Assembly (NCBI RefSeq): GCF_001598435.1
Contig: NZ_BCYY01000002.1
Coordinates: 186,001-250,000 of the forward strand
Source of the DNA: Sphingomonas pituitosa NBRC 102491
Lineage (GTDB): Bacteria > Pseudomonadota > Alphaproteobacteria > Sphingomonadales > Sphingomonadaceae
Direction: 5' to 3'
Length of the DNA: 64,000 bases
Below, in pieces: positions 56,155 through 64,000 of this stretch (the first letter of the stretch is position 1; the number at the start of each line of letters is the position of its first letter). The notes beneath the pieces were generated by a model. That model was not told the DNA's origin. It was given only the letters and a program-made list of their open reading frames with translations, and did no database searches. A program made the position numbers and the translations under genes.

Positions 56155-57372
56155 ATGCAACAATTTGACGTGATCGTCGTCGGCGGTGGTGCCGCCGGTA
56201 TCGGCGCTGCCCGCAGCCTTTCGGACGCAGGCAAGGACGTGCTGCTGGTCGAGGCCGACACGCGCCTTGGCGGTCGCGCGCGCACCGAGCATGTCGAGGG
56301 CATGGCGCTGGACCTCGGCGCAGGCTGGCTGCATTCGGCCGAGCATAACCCATGGGTGGAAATCGCCGCGCTGCATGGCTTTGCGCTCGATCGCACCCTG
56401 CCACGCTGGCGCGAACAGTGGCGAGAAGCAGGCTTTTCCCAGCTGGAACAGCGAGATGCCGGCAAAGCCTATGATGCATTCGAAAGCCGGTTGCGCAACG
56501 ACCCGCCCCCTGGGGACCGTGCAGGCGCAGCCCTGGTACCGAACAGCGCGTGGAGCGTGTGGATCGACACGATCAGCGGCTTCGTGAACGGAGTCGACAC
56601 CGCCAAGCTCTCGATCGCCGATTATCTCGCCTATGAGGATGCCGCGACCGAGACCGACTGGCGCGTGCCCGCCGGCTATGGGGCGCTGGTCGCTGCACAG
56701 GCGAGCGGGCTGCGCACCGCCCTTGCGACGCCGGTGACCGCGATCGACCGTTCCGGCGCGCGGCTGATGCTGCAGACCCCCCGCGGCACGCTGGAGGCGG
56801 AACAGGCGATCGTGACCGTCTCCACCGACGTCCTCGCCCGCGGCGACATCGCGCTGAGCGGCCATGACGAGGTGCTTCACGCTGCCGCCGCCCTGCCGCT
56901 GGGGCTTGCGGACAAGCTGTTCCTCGCGGTCGACCAGGGTGCCGACGAGCTCGAGGCCAACGCCCACCTGCTCGGCGACCCGCGCAGCGCGATCACCGCA
57001 AGCTACACGCTGCGTCCTTTTGGCAGTCCGGTCATCGAGGCGATGTTCGGTGGCGAAGGTGCACGGGAGATGGCGGCGCGCGGCCTGCACGGCGCGGCGG
57101 ATTTCGCGATCGAGGAGCTTTGCGGACTTCTCGGCGGCAAATGGCGCCGGCGGTTGCGGTTACTCGCCGGCTCCGCCTGGAGCCGGGAGACGCACATTCG
57201 CGGCGGCTACAGCCACGCGCTGCCCGGGCGCGCAGGCGCGCGGCAGGTACTGGCGACGCCGGTGGACGCCCGCATCCGCTTCGCCGGCGAGGCCTGCTCG
57301 GCAAATGAATTCTCGACCGTTCACGGCGCCTACAAGGCCGGCGTCGCCGCGGCCCGCGCCTTGCTCCGCTAG
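56155..57372 (+). CDS. FAD-dependent amine oxidase-type oxidoreductase
   Basis: This 405-residue flavoprotein starts at the ATG at 56155 (MQQFDVIVVGGGAAGIGAAR). The dinucleotide motif is followed by VEADTRLGGRARTEHVEG, the GG motif of monoamine-oxidase-like enzymes, and the C-terminal FAD contact is AGEACSANEFSTVHGAYKAG (~376-395). The substrate could be an amine or polyamine; it cannot be read from sequence. It is convergent with the monooxygenase gene, and the two stop codons overlap in CTAG at 57369-57372. Confidence 0.88.
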   Translation: MQQFDVIVVGGGAAGIGAARSLSDAGKDVLLVEADTRLGGRARTEHVEGMALDLGAGWLHSAEHNPWVEIAALHGFALDRTLPRWREQWREAGFSQLEQRDAGKAYDAFESRLRNDPPPGDRAGAALVPNSAWSVWIDTISGFVNGVDTAKLSIADYLAYEDAATETDWRVPAGYGALVAAQASGLRTALATPVTAIDRSGARLMLQTPRGTLEAEQAIVTVSTDVLARGDIALSGHDEVLHAAAALPLGLADKLFLAVDQGADELEANAHLLGDPRSAITASYTLRPFGSPVIEAMFGGEGAREMAARGLHGAADFAIEELCGLLGGKWRRRLRLLAGSAWSRETHIRGGYSHALPGRAGARQVLATPVDARIRFAGEACSANEFSTVHGAYKAGVAAARALLR

Positions 57373-58835
57373 GCGGCCTGCCGCACGGCGGGCTCGGGAT
57401 TGGAAAAGACCATCTCGTCATCGACGCCGCCGAACTTCAGCGCGAGCAGGTCGCGCGTATAGCTCTGGTGCACCTTCCACGGCTTGCGGTGCCCCTGTCG
57501 CGGCAGCAGGCCGAGGGCGCGCTGCACATAGCCCGAAGTGAAGTCGAGAAAAGGCTCCGGCTCCACCGGCGCGGCCGGTTGCGGCGTCACCTGCCGCATG
57601 CCCCGTTTCGCCATCGCACCCAGCAGCCGGGTGACATAGGCCGCGGTAAGGTCGGCTTTCAGCGTCCAGCTGGCATTGGTGTAGCCGAAGGCGATCGCGA
57701 AGTTCGGCACGCCGGAGAACATCATGCCCTTGTAGGTGAACCGCTGTGACCAATCGACGCGCTCGCCGTCCACCGTCACCGGCACGCCGCCCATCAATTG
57801 CACCTCCAGGCCCGTCGCGGTGACAACCAGATCGGCATCCAGCTCGCGGCCGGATTCGAGCTTGAGGCCAGTGGAGGTGAACCGCTCGATCCGATCGGTC
57901 ACCACCTCTGCCCGGCCCTCCCGGACCGCAGCGAACAGGTCGGCATCCGGCACCAGGCAGAGCCGCTGGTCCCACGGGTCGTAGCGCGGTGTGAAGTGCG
58001 TCTCGACGTCATAGTCGTGGCCCAGCTCGCAGCGAACCATCTCGACCAGCCGTGCCTTGGCCTTGGCCGGATGCTTGCGGGCGAGCGCATAGAAATACTG
58101 GCCGATCAGCACGTTCTTCCACCGTGTGAGCGCATAGGCTGCCTTGGCCGGCAGATACCGCCGAAGCCAGTTGGCGATGCCGTCCTGCGAGGGGCGCGCC
58201 ACGATATAGGTCGGCGAGCGCTGCAGCATGGTGACGTGCGCCGCCTGCCGGGCGAGTTCGGGCACCAGCGTTACTGCGGTGGCGCCGCTCCCGATCACGA
58301 CCACCCGCTTCCCGGCATAGTCGATGTCCGGCGTCCAGAATTGGGGATGGACGATGCGACCGTGGAAATCGGCGCGGCCGGGAAAGTCCGGCAGATGGCC
58401 GCGCTCGTAATTGTAATAGCCCGCGCACAGAAACAGGAAGCTGCAGCTGAAATGCCGCACACGTCCGGCCGCTTCCACCGTCACCGTCCACAGCGCCTCG
58501 CTGCTCGACCAGGCGGCACGGACGACCTTGTGGCGATAGCGGATGTGGCGGTCGATCCCGAATTCCCGCGCGGTATCTTCCAGGTAGCGCAGGATGGCAT
58601 CGCCGTCGGCGATCGCCTTCGCGTCGGTCCAGGGGCGGAAGGAGAACCCCAGCGTGTACATGTCGGAATCGGATCGGATGCCGGGGTAGCGGAACAGGTC
58701 CCAGGTTCCCCCCATCCGCTCGCGGCCTTCGAGGATCGCATAGGTGCGCCCGGGGCAGTGCGTCTGCAGGTGATAACCCGCACCGATCCCCGACAGCCCT
58801 GCGCCCACGACGAGAACGTCGAAATGTTCGCGCAT
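57369..58835 (-). CDS. Flavin-containing (Baeyer-Villiger type) monooxygenase
   Basis: This 488-residue protein starts at the ATG at 58835 (MREHFDVLVVGAGLSGIGAG). It has the FAD motif, GGTWDLFRYPGIRSDSDMY, an NADPH motif VVVIGSGATAVTLVPELARQ, and between them the BVMO-type fingerprint FHGRIVHPQFW (Phe-x-Gly-x3-His-x3-Trp). It would insert oxygen into ketones or oxidise a heteroatom using NADPH. The substrate is unknown. The open frame upstream of 58835 is a shadow of tamB. Confidence 0.9.
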   Translation of the reverse strand: MREHFDVLVVGAGLSGIGAGYHLQTHCPGRTYAILEGRERMGGTWDLFRYPGIRSDSDMYTLGFSFRPWTDAKAIADGDAILRYLEDTAREFGIDRHIRYRHKVVRAAWSSSEALWTVTVEAAGRVRHFSCSFLFLCAGYYNYERGHLPDFPGRADFHGRIVHPQFWTPDIDYAGKRVVVIGSGATAVTLVPELARQAAHVTMLQRSPTYIVARPSQDGIANWLRRYLPAKAAYALTRWKNVLIGQYFYALARKHPAKAKARLVEMVRCELGHDYDVETHFTPRYDPWDQRLCLVPDADLFAAVREGRAEVVTDRIERFTSTGLKLESGRELDADLVVTATGLEVQLMGGVPVTVDGERVDWSQRFTYKGMMFSGVPNFAIAFGYTNASWTLKADLTAAYVTRLLGAMAKRGMRQVTPQPAAPVEPEPFLDFTSGYVQRALGLLPRQGHRKPWKVHQSYTRDLLALKFGGVDDEMVFSNPEPAVRQAA

Positions 58836-58888
58836 CTTTTTTGCCTCTCCGGGAGGCATGGTTGCACGACTATGGGGCTCGCGCCACC

Positions 58889-61800
58889 TCAATAATCCCG
58901 CGAGTAGCGCAGCGTCGCGCCCGATCCGCCGAACGAACTCGTCTGCGAAAGCACGCTCAGCGCCCGCGACAGCGAGACTTCCAGCTGGGTCGCGGTGAAG
59001 CCGCGGGCATCGGTGATGATCTCGATATAGATATTGTTGGTGATGTACTTGCCCGCCGCCAGCGAGGTGCCGCGCCCGGTCGTGTCGTCGGCGCCCAGTA
59101 CGCGGAGACGATCGATGCCCGTCGCCGACTTCAGCTGGCCGAGCGGATTGAGTCCGCCGCCGGTTGCGCGGAGCGAGTTGAGCGCCGCCGCCAGCTGGAT
59201 CGCCTCGGTTGCCGAAAGATTGGTCACGTTGGTGCCGAAGAACAGCCGCGACAGCACTTCGTCCTGCGGCAGCGCCGGGTTGGAGGTGAAGGCGATCTGC
59301 GGCTTCTGCGCGGTCCCGCTGATGTTGAGGATCGCCGTCACGCCCTCCGCCGTGGTGTTCGCCGAGATGTCGATCGTCGGGTTGGTCAGCTCCGCTCCCT
59401 GGAAGCTGATGATGCCCTTGGTCAGGTCGAAGCGGCGGCTGGCGAAGCTGTAGGTGCCGCGCACCACCTCCATCGTACCGCGGACCTGCGGATTGAGCGT
59501 GGTGCCGCCGATGGTGATGTTCGCCTGCCATTCGGATTCCAGGCCCATGCCGCTCACCATCAGGCGGTTATCCGCCCGAACGCGAATGGCGAGATCGAAA
59601 TTGCCGAAGGCGCGCGCCGGCTTCTTCGCCTGCGCCTGCTGGTTCGGATCGACATCGCCCTTGCGCCGCACGCCGGTCAGCTCCGCGATCTCGGCCGCAC
59701 CCTGGCGGATGATCTGGTAATTCGCCTCCGGGATGTTGATCTGTCCCTCGATCTTCTGGACGTCGGCGCTCTTGGTGATCGCGAGCGTGCCGCTCGCCGT
59801 CGCTCCCAGCGCTTCGCTCCGCGCGAGCCGGGCATTGTCCAGCTTCACGTTGATCGCCATCGGAAAGCCGTCCGCCGAGGACAGGCCTACCCTGCCGCTG
59901 GCGCTGACGCTGCCCTCGCCGGCACGGGCGCTCGCCTGGTTGAGCACGAAGGCGTCGTTGGAGAACTGGCCGTCGATCTTCAGGTTGGTCAGCCGTGTGC
60001 CGGTGCCTTCATTGTCATAGGTCAGGTTGTCGGCACGGACGACGCCGTTCAGAGACGGGCGATCGACCCGGCCGGTGAAGTCCGCCGCCATCCCGATCGC
60101 GCCGGTGAGCTGCTGGTTGGGCAAGCCCGCAAAGGCGAAGGGCAGTGCGGCGGGTCCGTTGTAGCGGATGCCGCCCGAAAGCGGCGCCGCCATCAGCCGC
60201 TCTGTCCAGCTGCCGGCACCCGGCCCCAGCGGGCGCAGCGTGGTGACCACCCGCCCGATCGTGGCATCGCCGCGGCGGATCAGCGCGCGCAGGTCGCCGC
60301 CATCGGGGAGCAGCTTGCCGACCATGCCGATGTGCACGGGCGTCGACACGCGGACGAGGCTCGAGCGGGTGAGATCGTCGACCTCAAGCCGCAGATCGGC
60401 GCTCGGGAACGCGTCGGGTGCGGTCTGGGCGAAGTCCAGGCTGCCGGTGGCAGTCCCGCCGATGCCGAGATCGGTCACGAAGGCGTTGATGATGGCGAGG
60501 TCGAGCTTGTCCAGACGCGCCTGCAGGACGGTACCGTCGCCATAACGCCCGGCCAGCCGCACGCTGCCCTGGTCGAAGTCGATCTGCGTCGGCAACAGGC
60601 GATAGACGCCCTTGTCGATCGCGATCCGCGCGGCCTGCGGCGTACGGAACTTCACGCCGCTCGCCTGGCCCTGCAGGGCCGCCGTCCACAGCGCCGACGT
60701 CATCCGGCCGTTGAGCGCGATGTCGAATGCCACACCCGAGGAGCCACTCGCCACCGCCTGCACGGTGCCGTTGCCGCCCTGATAGTCGAGCTTGGCGCGG
60801 GCCGTGCGCAGCAGGAACTCGCCGCGCTTCAGGTTGGCGATCTGGACGTCGGCGACGATCTGCGGCTGCTCCGCGAGCACGATGCTGGCGTTGGCGATGG
60901 CGCGACCGATGGTGAGCTCGGCAACGCCGGGAATGGCTGCATTGTCGGCGGTGGCCCGGATATCGGCGCGCTGGAACTTGCCTTCGGCACCGAGCGTGGC
61001 GAGGCCGTCAATGCCGGAACCACGGAAGCTCAGCTGGCCGGCGAACGGCCCGGCGGGCGTCGCCTGGAGCTGGCCGGCGATGTCCATGCCGGCGAATCGC
61101 GCGGCGTTGACCTGGATCGCCAGCGCACGTCCAGTGCGGACGAGCACGTCTGCGTTGAACGGCCCGTAATTGCTCTCGCCGGTGGCGGTCACGGCATAGG
61201 CATCACCGCGCCCGACCACCTTGGCCTCCACCTTGGCGAGGCCGACGCCCAGCCCCGGCTTCTCGGCGCGCAGCAGCAGCTGCGGCGCGTTGAGCGTGCC
61301 GGTCACGCGGGCGCTGAGCGGGCCATATTGATCGGAAACCGCATCGGCGGTGATCCGGATCGGCCCGGCGGGATCATAGGTACCTTGCCCCCGCAGCACG
61401 CGAAACTGCGGCGCGCGCAGGCGCACATCGGCGATGCCGATCACCCCGCGCGGATCGAGGTTCAGCCGTGCCGACGCGACCGTATTGCCGCCCAGGAAAT
61501 TGCGAACGCCTTCGTTGAACAGCTTGCGGCTGCGCCCGGCGACCTTGCCGCGAATGCCCCAGCCGCCGCCGGGGGCGGTATAGAGCTCCGCATCGGTGTT
61601 CAGGTCGACAACGCCGACGCCGGCGATAGTATAGTCGTTGATCCGGCCCTTCAGCGCACCGGTGTAGCGGCCCTTGGCCATGTCCGCGGCGATGATTGCG
61701 GTCGCATCGATCTTGTCCGACTTCAGCCGGAGATTGTCCGAGAGAATGCGGCTGCCCGAAATGGCAAGATCGCCGTTCACCGTGACGTTGGTGACGAGAC

Positions 61801-63106
61801 CGCCCGCCGCCGCATTCAGACCGGAAACCCGCACGGCCCTGGCGCGCACGGGCACCAGGATGCGGTCCGAGTCCACGCGCGCGCGGCCCTCGGCATAGAG
61901 CTGCTCGACCACCGTCTCGCCGAAGCCGATCGCCCCGGCCGACAGCTTGTAATCGACCATCGGCGTCGCGAAGGCGCCTTCCAGCGCGAGCGAGGCGCGC
62001 ACCGAGCGCCCGACCAGCTGCGGCGCGATCGTGCCCGGCTTGAGCAGCAGCGCGTCGACATGCACGCCGTGGAACTGGTTGTTGCCGAGATCGACCAGCC
62101 CCTGCGCCTGCGCGGACAGGGCGTCGGACTTGAGCTTTATCACGCCGTCCGCCTTGCGGTCCGCCCAGCGGAAATCGGTATCGAGGCGGAGGCCGGGCGC
62201 GGTGAGCCGCTCGACCGGCCCGTCCAGGTAGAGGCCCGGATGCGTCATCCCGCGGATCTGGAAACGGCCATTGTCCGCCGTCACATCGAGATCGGCGAGG
62301 CTCCCGCCGCCCAGCGTCGCGATGCCCTTGCCGGCCCAGTGCTTCCAATCGCCCGCGCCCTGCACCGTCGCGATCAGCGGCGCCTGCAGCTTGGCGAGAC
62401 CGGCAACAAGGCCGCCCTTGGGCGCGTTGAGACGCAGGTCGAGGTCGAGCCGGTTGGCCTGCGGCACCGCGTCGAGCTTGAGGAATACGCGGTCGCCGCC
62501 GGCGACGCCCCGTGCCGCGATGGTGCCTGCGTCGGCGACGAGCTGCGCGCGTCCGTCCGAAAGATGCGCCGAGCCGCTCAGCCGCGCGATGTGGCGCTGG
62601 CCGTCCACGGCGGGCGCGATGTCGATCCGGGCGACGTTCAGCCGGGCGACGTCGATGTTCAGGTCCGGCAGCAGCGGCGCATCGGGATCGCCGGAGGGCT
62701 TCAGCTCGGGCAGGCGCGCGAGGCGGATCTCGGGACTCTCTAGGTTGCGGATATCGATCCGGTTCTTGAGATAGGAGAGCGGACGCCAGTCGAGCCGGAT
62801 CTCCTGTGCGGTGGCGAACACGCCCTTGGTGTCGCTCACCCGCACGTCGCGCAGGATCATGCCGCCATAGATGGAGCCGTCGATGCGACCGATGCGGAAG
62901 CCCAGGCCGGATGCCAGCTTGAGCCGCGCCAGCTGGTCGACGATCAGCCGCCGTCCCGGCTGGGTGTCGAGCCCCAGCACGGCAAGGCCGGCCAGCGCCG
63001 CGATCGATACCAGACCGACCGCAATCCATCCGACGATCTTCACCCACAGCGGCCTGCCGGCACGTACCACGGTAACGGTCTCGGTTTCAGGCACGTCGTC
63101 CGCCAT
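58889..63106 (-). CDS. tamB: Translocation and assembly module subunit TamB
   Basis: This 1405-residue inner-membrane-anchored protein has one N-terminal transmembrane helix (~25-46) followed by a very long beta-rich body that spans the periplasm, as in AsmA-like lipid bridges. The C-terminal DUF490 domain is clear (FDLTKGIISFQGAELTNPTI and QDEVLSRLFFGTNVTNLSA, ending in an aromatic residue). It works with TamA in the outer membrane for autotransporter-type assembly and is implicated in phospholipid transport. Its ATG shares a base with the tamA TGA (TGATG). Length is typical. Confidence 0.95.
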   Translation of the reverse strand: MADDVPETETVTVVRAGRPLWVKIVGWIAVGLVSIAALAGLAVLGLDTQPGRRLIVDQLARLKLASGLGFRIGRIDGSIYGGMILRDVRVSDTKGVFATAQEIRLDWRPLSYLKNRIDIRNLESPEIRLARLPELKPSGDPDAPLLPDLNIDVARLNVARIDIAPAVDGQRHIARLSGSAHLSDGRAQLVADAGTIAARGVAGGDRVFLKLDAVPQANRLDLDLRLNAPKGGLVAGLAKLQAPLIATVQGAGDWKHWAGKGIATLGGGSLADLDVTADNGRFQIRGMTHPGLYLDGPVERLTAPGLRLDTDFRWADRKADGVIKLKSDALSAQAQGLVDLGNNQFHGVHVDALLLKPGTIAPQLVGRSVRASLALEGAFATPMVDYKLSAGAIGFGETVVEQLYAEGRARVDSDRILVPVRARAVRVSGLNAAAGGLVTNVTVNGDLAISGSRILSDNLRLKSDKIDATAIIAADMAKGRYTGALKGRINDYTIAGVGVVDLNTDAELYTAPGGGWGIRGKVAGRSRKLFNEGVRNFLGGNTVASARLNLDPRGVIGIADVRLRAPQFRVLRGQGTYDPAGPIRITADAVSDQYGPLSARVTGTLNAPQLLLRAEKPGLGVGLAKVEAKVVGRGDAYAVTATGESNYGPFNADVLVRTGRALAIQVNAARFAGMDIAGQLQATPAGPFAGQLSFRGSGIDGLATLGAEGKFQRADIRATADNAAIPGVAELTIGRAIANASIVLAEQPQIVADVQIANLKRGEFLLRTARAKLDYQGGNGTVQAVASGSSGVAFDIALNGRMTSALWTAALQGQASGVKFRTPQAARIAIDKGVYRLLPTQIDFDQGSVRLAGRYGDGTVLQARLDKLDLAIINAFVTDLGIGGTATGSLDFAQTAPDAFPSADLRLEVDDLTRSSLVRVSTPVHIGMVGKLLPDGGDLRALIRRGDATIGRVVTTLRPLGPGAGSWTERLMAAPLSGGIRYNGPAALPFAFAGLPNQQLTGAIGMAADFTGRVDRPSLNGVVRADNLTYDNEGTGTRLTNLKIDGQFSNDAFVLNQASARAGEGSVSASGRVGLSSADGFPMAINVKLDNARLARSEALGATASGTLAITKSADVQKIEGQINIPEANYQIIRQGAAEIAELTGVRRKGDVDPNQQAQAKKPARAFGNFDLAIRVRADNRLMVSGMGLESEWQANITIGGTTLNPQVRGTMEVVRGTYSFASRRFDLTKGIISFQGAELTNPTIDISANTTAEGVTAILNISGTAQKPQIAFTSNPALPQDEVLSRLFFGTNVTNLSATEAIQLAAALNSLRATGGGLNPLGQLKSATGIDRLRVLGADDTTGRGTSLAAGKYITNNIYIEIITDARGFTATQLEVSLSRALSVLSQTSSFGGSGATLRYSRDY

Positions 63107-64000
63107 CAGAATGCCTGTCCGATCGAAATATAGAGTGCGATTTTCGACTCGTTCTTCTTGCGCGCGATCGGTGTCGCCACGTCGATGCGCAGCGGCCCGA
63201 AATTGGTGTAGAGGCGACCGCCGATGCCGGCGCCGAAGCGCAGGTTGCGACCCGTGGGCGTGGTGCCCTCATAGACCTGGCCGGCGTCGAGGAACGGCAC
63301 GATGCCATAGTTGCCGAAGCGGTAGCGCGCCTCGATCCCGAACTCGTTGAACGCGCGACCACCCACCGGCTTGTCGTCGGGCGAGCGCGGACCCAGCTCC
63401 TGATAGCCGAAGCCGCGGACCGATCCGCCGCCGCCGCCATAATAGCGCCGCGAGGGCGGCAGGTTGTCGCGCGACACGCCACTGATCGAGCCGACCCGCG
63501 CCCGACCGGCGAGCACGATGCTGCTGGTGATGGGGTAATAGCCATCCACTTCCAGCATCATCCGCGCATAGGGCCGCACCGATCCGCGTACGGATGTCTC
63601 AGCGCTGAGGTTGCCCTTGATGCGATAGCCGCGCGTCGGGTTCAGCAGGTCGTCGGAAGTGTCATAGCCGAGGAAAGTCGGGACCGCCGCGATCAGCCAG
63701 GTACCGCGATCGCGCCTGCCGAGATCGAAATTATAGCGGTCCTCGTTCGAACCGACGAGCTCGGCGCCGTAGTAATAGGTCCAGCGCTTCTGCCAGATCG
63801 GCGTCGAATCGCGCGAGATGCGTGCGGACAGCGTGCTGGTGAACGCCTCGAACGCGTCATAATCCTGGTGGTTGAGCGATGCGGTGACCAGGAAGGTGCG
63901 GTCCCGCTTGCCAGCGTTGGAGCGCCGGAAGGTCGTGGTCAGCGCCTGTTCCTGGGTGCCGATGATGCTGCTGACGGTCAGCGCACCCTCGGGCGGGAAG
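63106..64000 (-). CDS. tamA: TamA, BamA/TamA-family outer-membrane protein (3' part, cut by window edge)
   Basis: About 298 residues of the beta-barrel are visible on the minus strand; the frame stays open to the window end, so the POTRA domains and the start lie beyond 64000. The Omp85 motif VRGFGYQELG (the loop inside the barrel) follows YYGGGGGSVRG, and the C-terminus IALYISIGQAF ends in Phe as expected. It overlaps the tamB start by one base. A GTG at 63577-63579 is internal and not a start. Confidence 0.93.
   Translation of the reverse strand, partial: FPPEGALTVSSIIGTQEQALTTTFRRSNAGKRDRTFLVTASLNHQDYDAFEAFTSTLSARISRDSTPIWQKRWTYYYGAELVGSNEDRYNFDLGRRDRGTWLIAAVPTFLGYDTSDDLLNPTRGYRIKGNLSAETSVRGSVRPYARMMLEVDGYYPITSSIVLAGRARVGSISGVSRDNLPPSRRYYGGGGGSVRGFGYQELGPRSPDDKPVGGRAFNEFGIEARYRFGNYGIVPFLDAGQVYEGTTPTGRNLRFGAGIGGRLYTNFGPLRIDVATPIARKKNESKIALYISIGQAF

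Noticed and set aside
58841..62743. 1300-codon open frame on the plus strand
   Set aside because: Antisense to tamB, low complexity and without motifs; tamB has the expected anchor and DUF490 domain.

Overview
The window is GC-rich, tightly packed bacterial DNA that looks like a chromosomal segment of an alphaproteobacterium, most likely a sphingomonad (Sphingomonas or a close relative). The pointers are: a complete alphaproteobacterial nuo operon followed by birA, coaX, RNase J and a DUF1467 gene; a TonB-dependent receptor of the Xanthomonas/Caulobacter type with SapC-like and cupin-like partners; a DUF6356 gene; and a tamA/tamB pair. The genus is inferred from gene families and order, not from a marker gene. 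I found no tRNA, rRNA, CRISPR array, transposase or phage gene.

Layout. 1-900: 3' part of a coiled-coil protein. 1047-11905: a catabolic island with a LacI-type regulator, a cupin-like oxygenase-fold protein, a SapC-like protein, a TonB-dependent receptor, an MFS permease, a secreted beta-helix protein and a PhoD-type phosphatase/phosphodiesterase. Two nearly identical palindromic operator-like sites (7006-7028 and 11883-11905) precede the receptor and the phosphatase, which suggests one regulon. 11893-12605: a hemerythrin-like small protein and a DUF1467 membrane protein. 12616-30790 (minus strand): rnj, coaX, birA and all fourteen nuo genes in the transcription order A B C D E F G H I J K L M N. 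Two non-canonical genes are embedded by stop/start overlaps: a 112-residue SnoaL-like gene between nuoD and nuoE, and a 55-residue membrane protein between nuoE and nuoF.

30920-34797: a triple CheW-domain protein and a soluble chemoreceptor with five PAS domains. 34924-39237: suhB-like phosphatase, efp with a clear terminator, M23 peptidase, L,D-transpeptidase and a potassium channel with an RCK domain. 39414-42924: a VirJ/AcvB-like hydrolase next to an MprF/LpiA lysyl-phosphatidylglycerol synthase-flippase, a membrane-lipid charge module. 42982-45563: a hydroxyacid dehydrogenase, a DUF6356 protein and an FAD/NAD(P)-binding protein. 45615-48247: tyrosine degradation genes hpd and hmgA, with hmgA flanked by two inverted copies of a 140-bp palindromic repeat. 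48473-56137: leucine/isovalerate degradation (Rieske protein, isovaleryl-CoA dehydrogenase, both methylcrotonyl-CoA carboxylase subunits, a GNAT and a MaoC hydratase) with small accessory genes. The carboxylase alpha-subunit gene contains an internal patch of clearly lower GC that looks like a recombined segment. 56155-58835: two convergent flavoproteins. 58889-64000: tamB and the 3' part of tamA.

The best candidates for something new are the LacI-controlled receptor / beta-helix / PhoD island, which may be a scavenging system for a phosphodiester-containing glycan, and the two extra genes inside the complex I operon.
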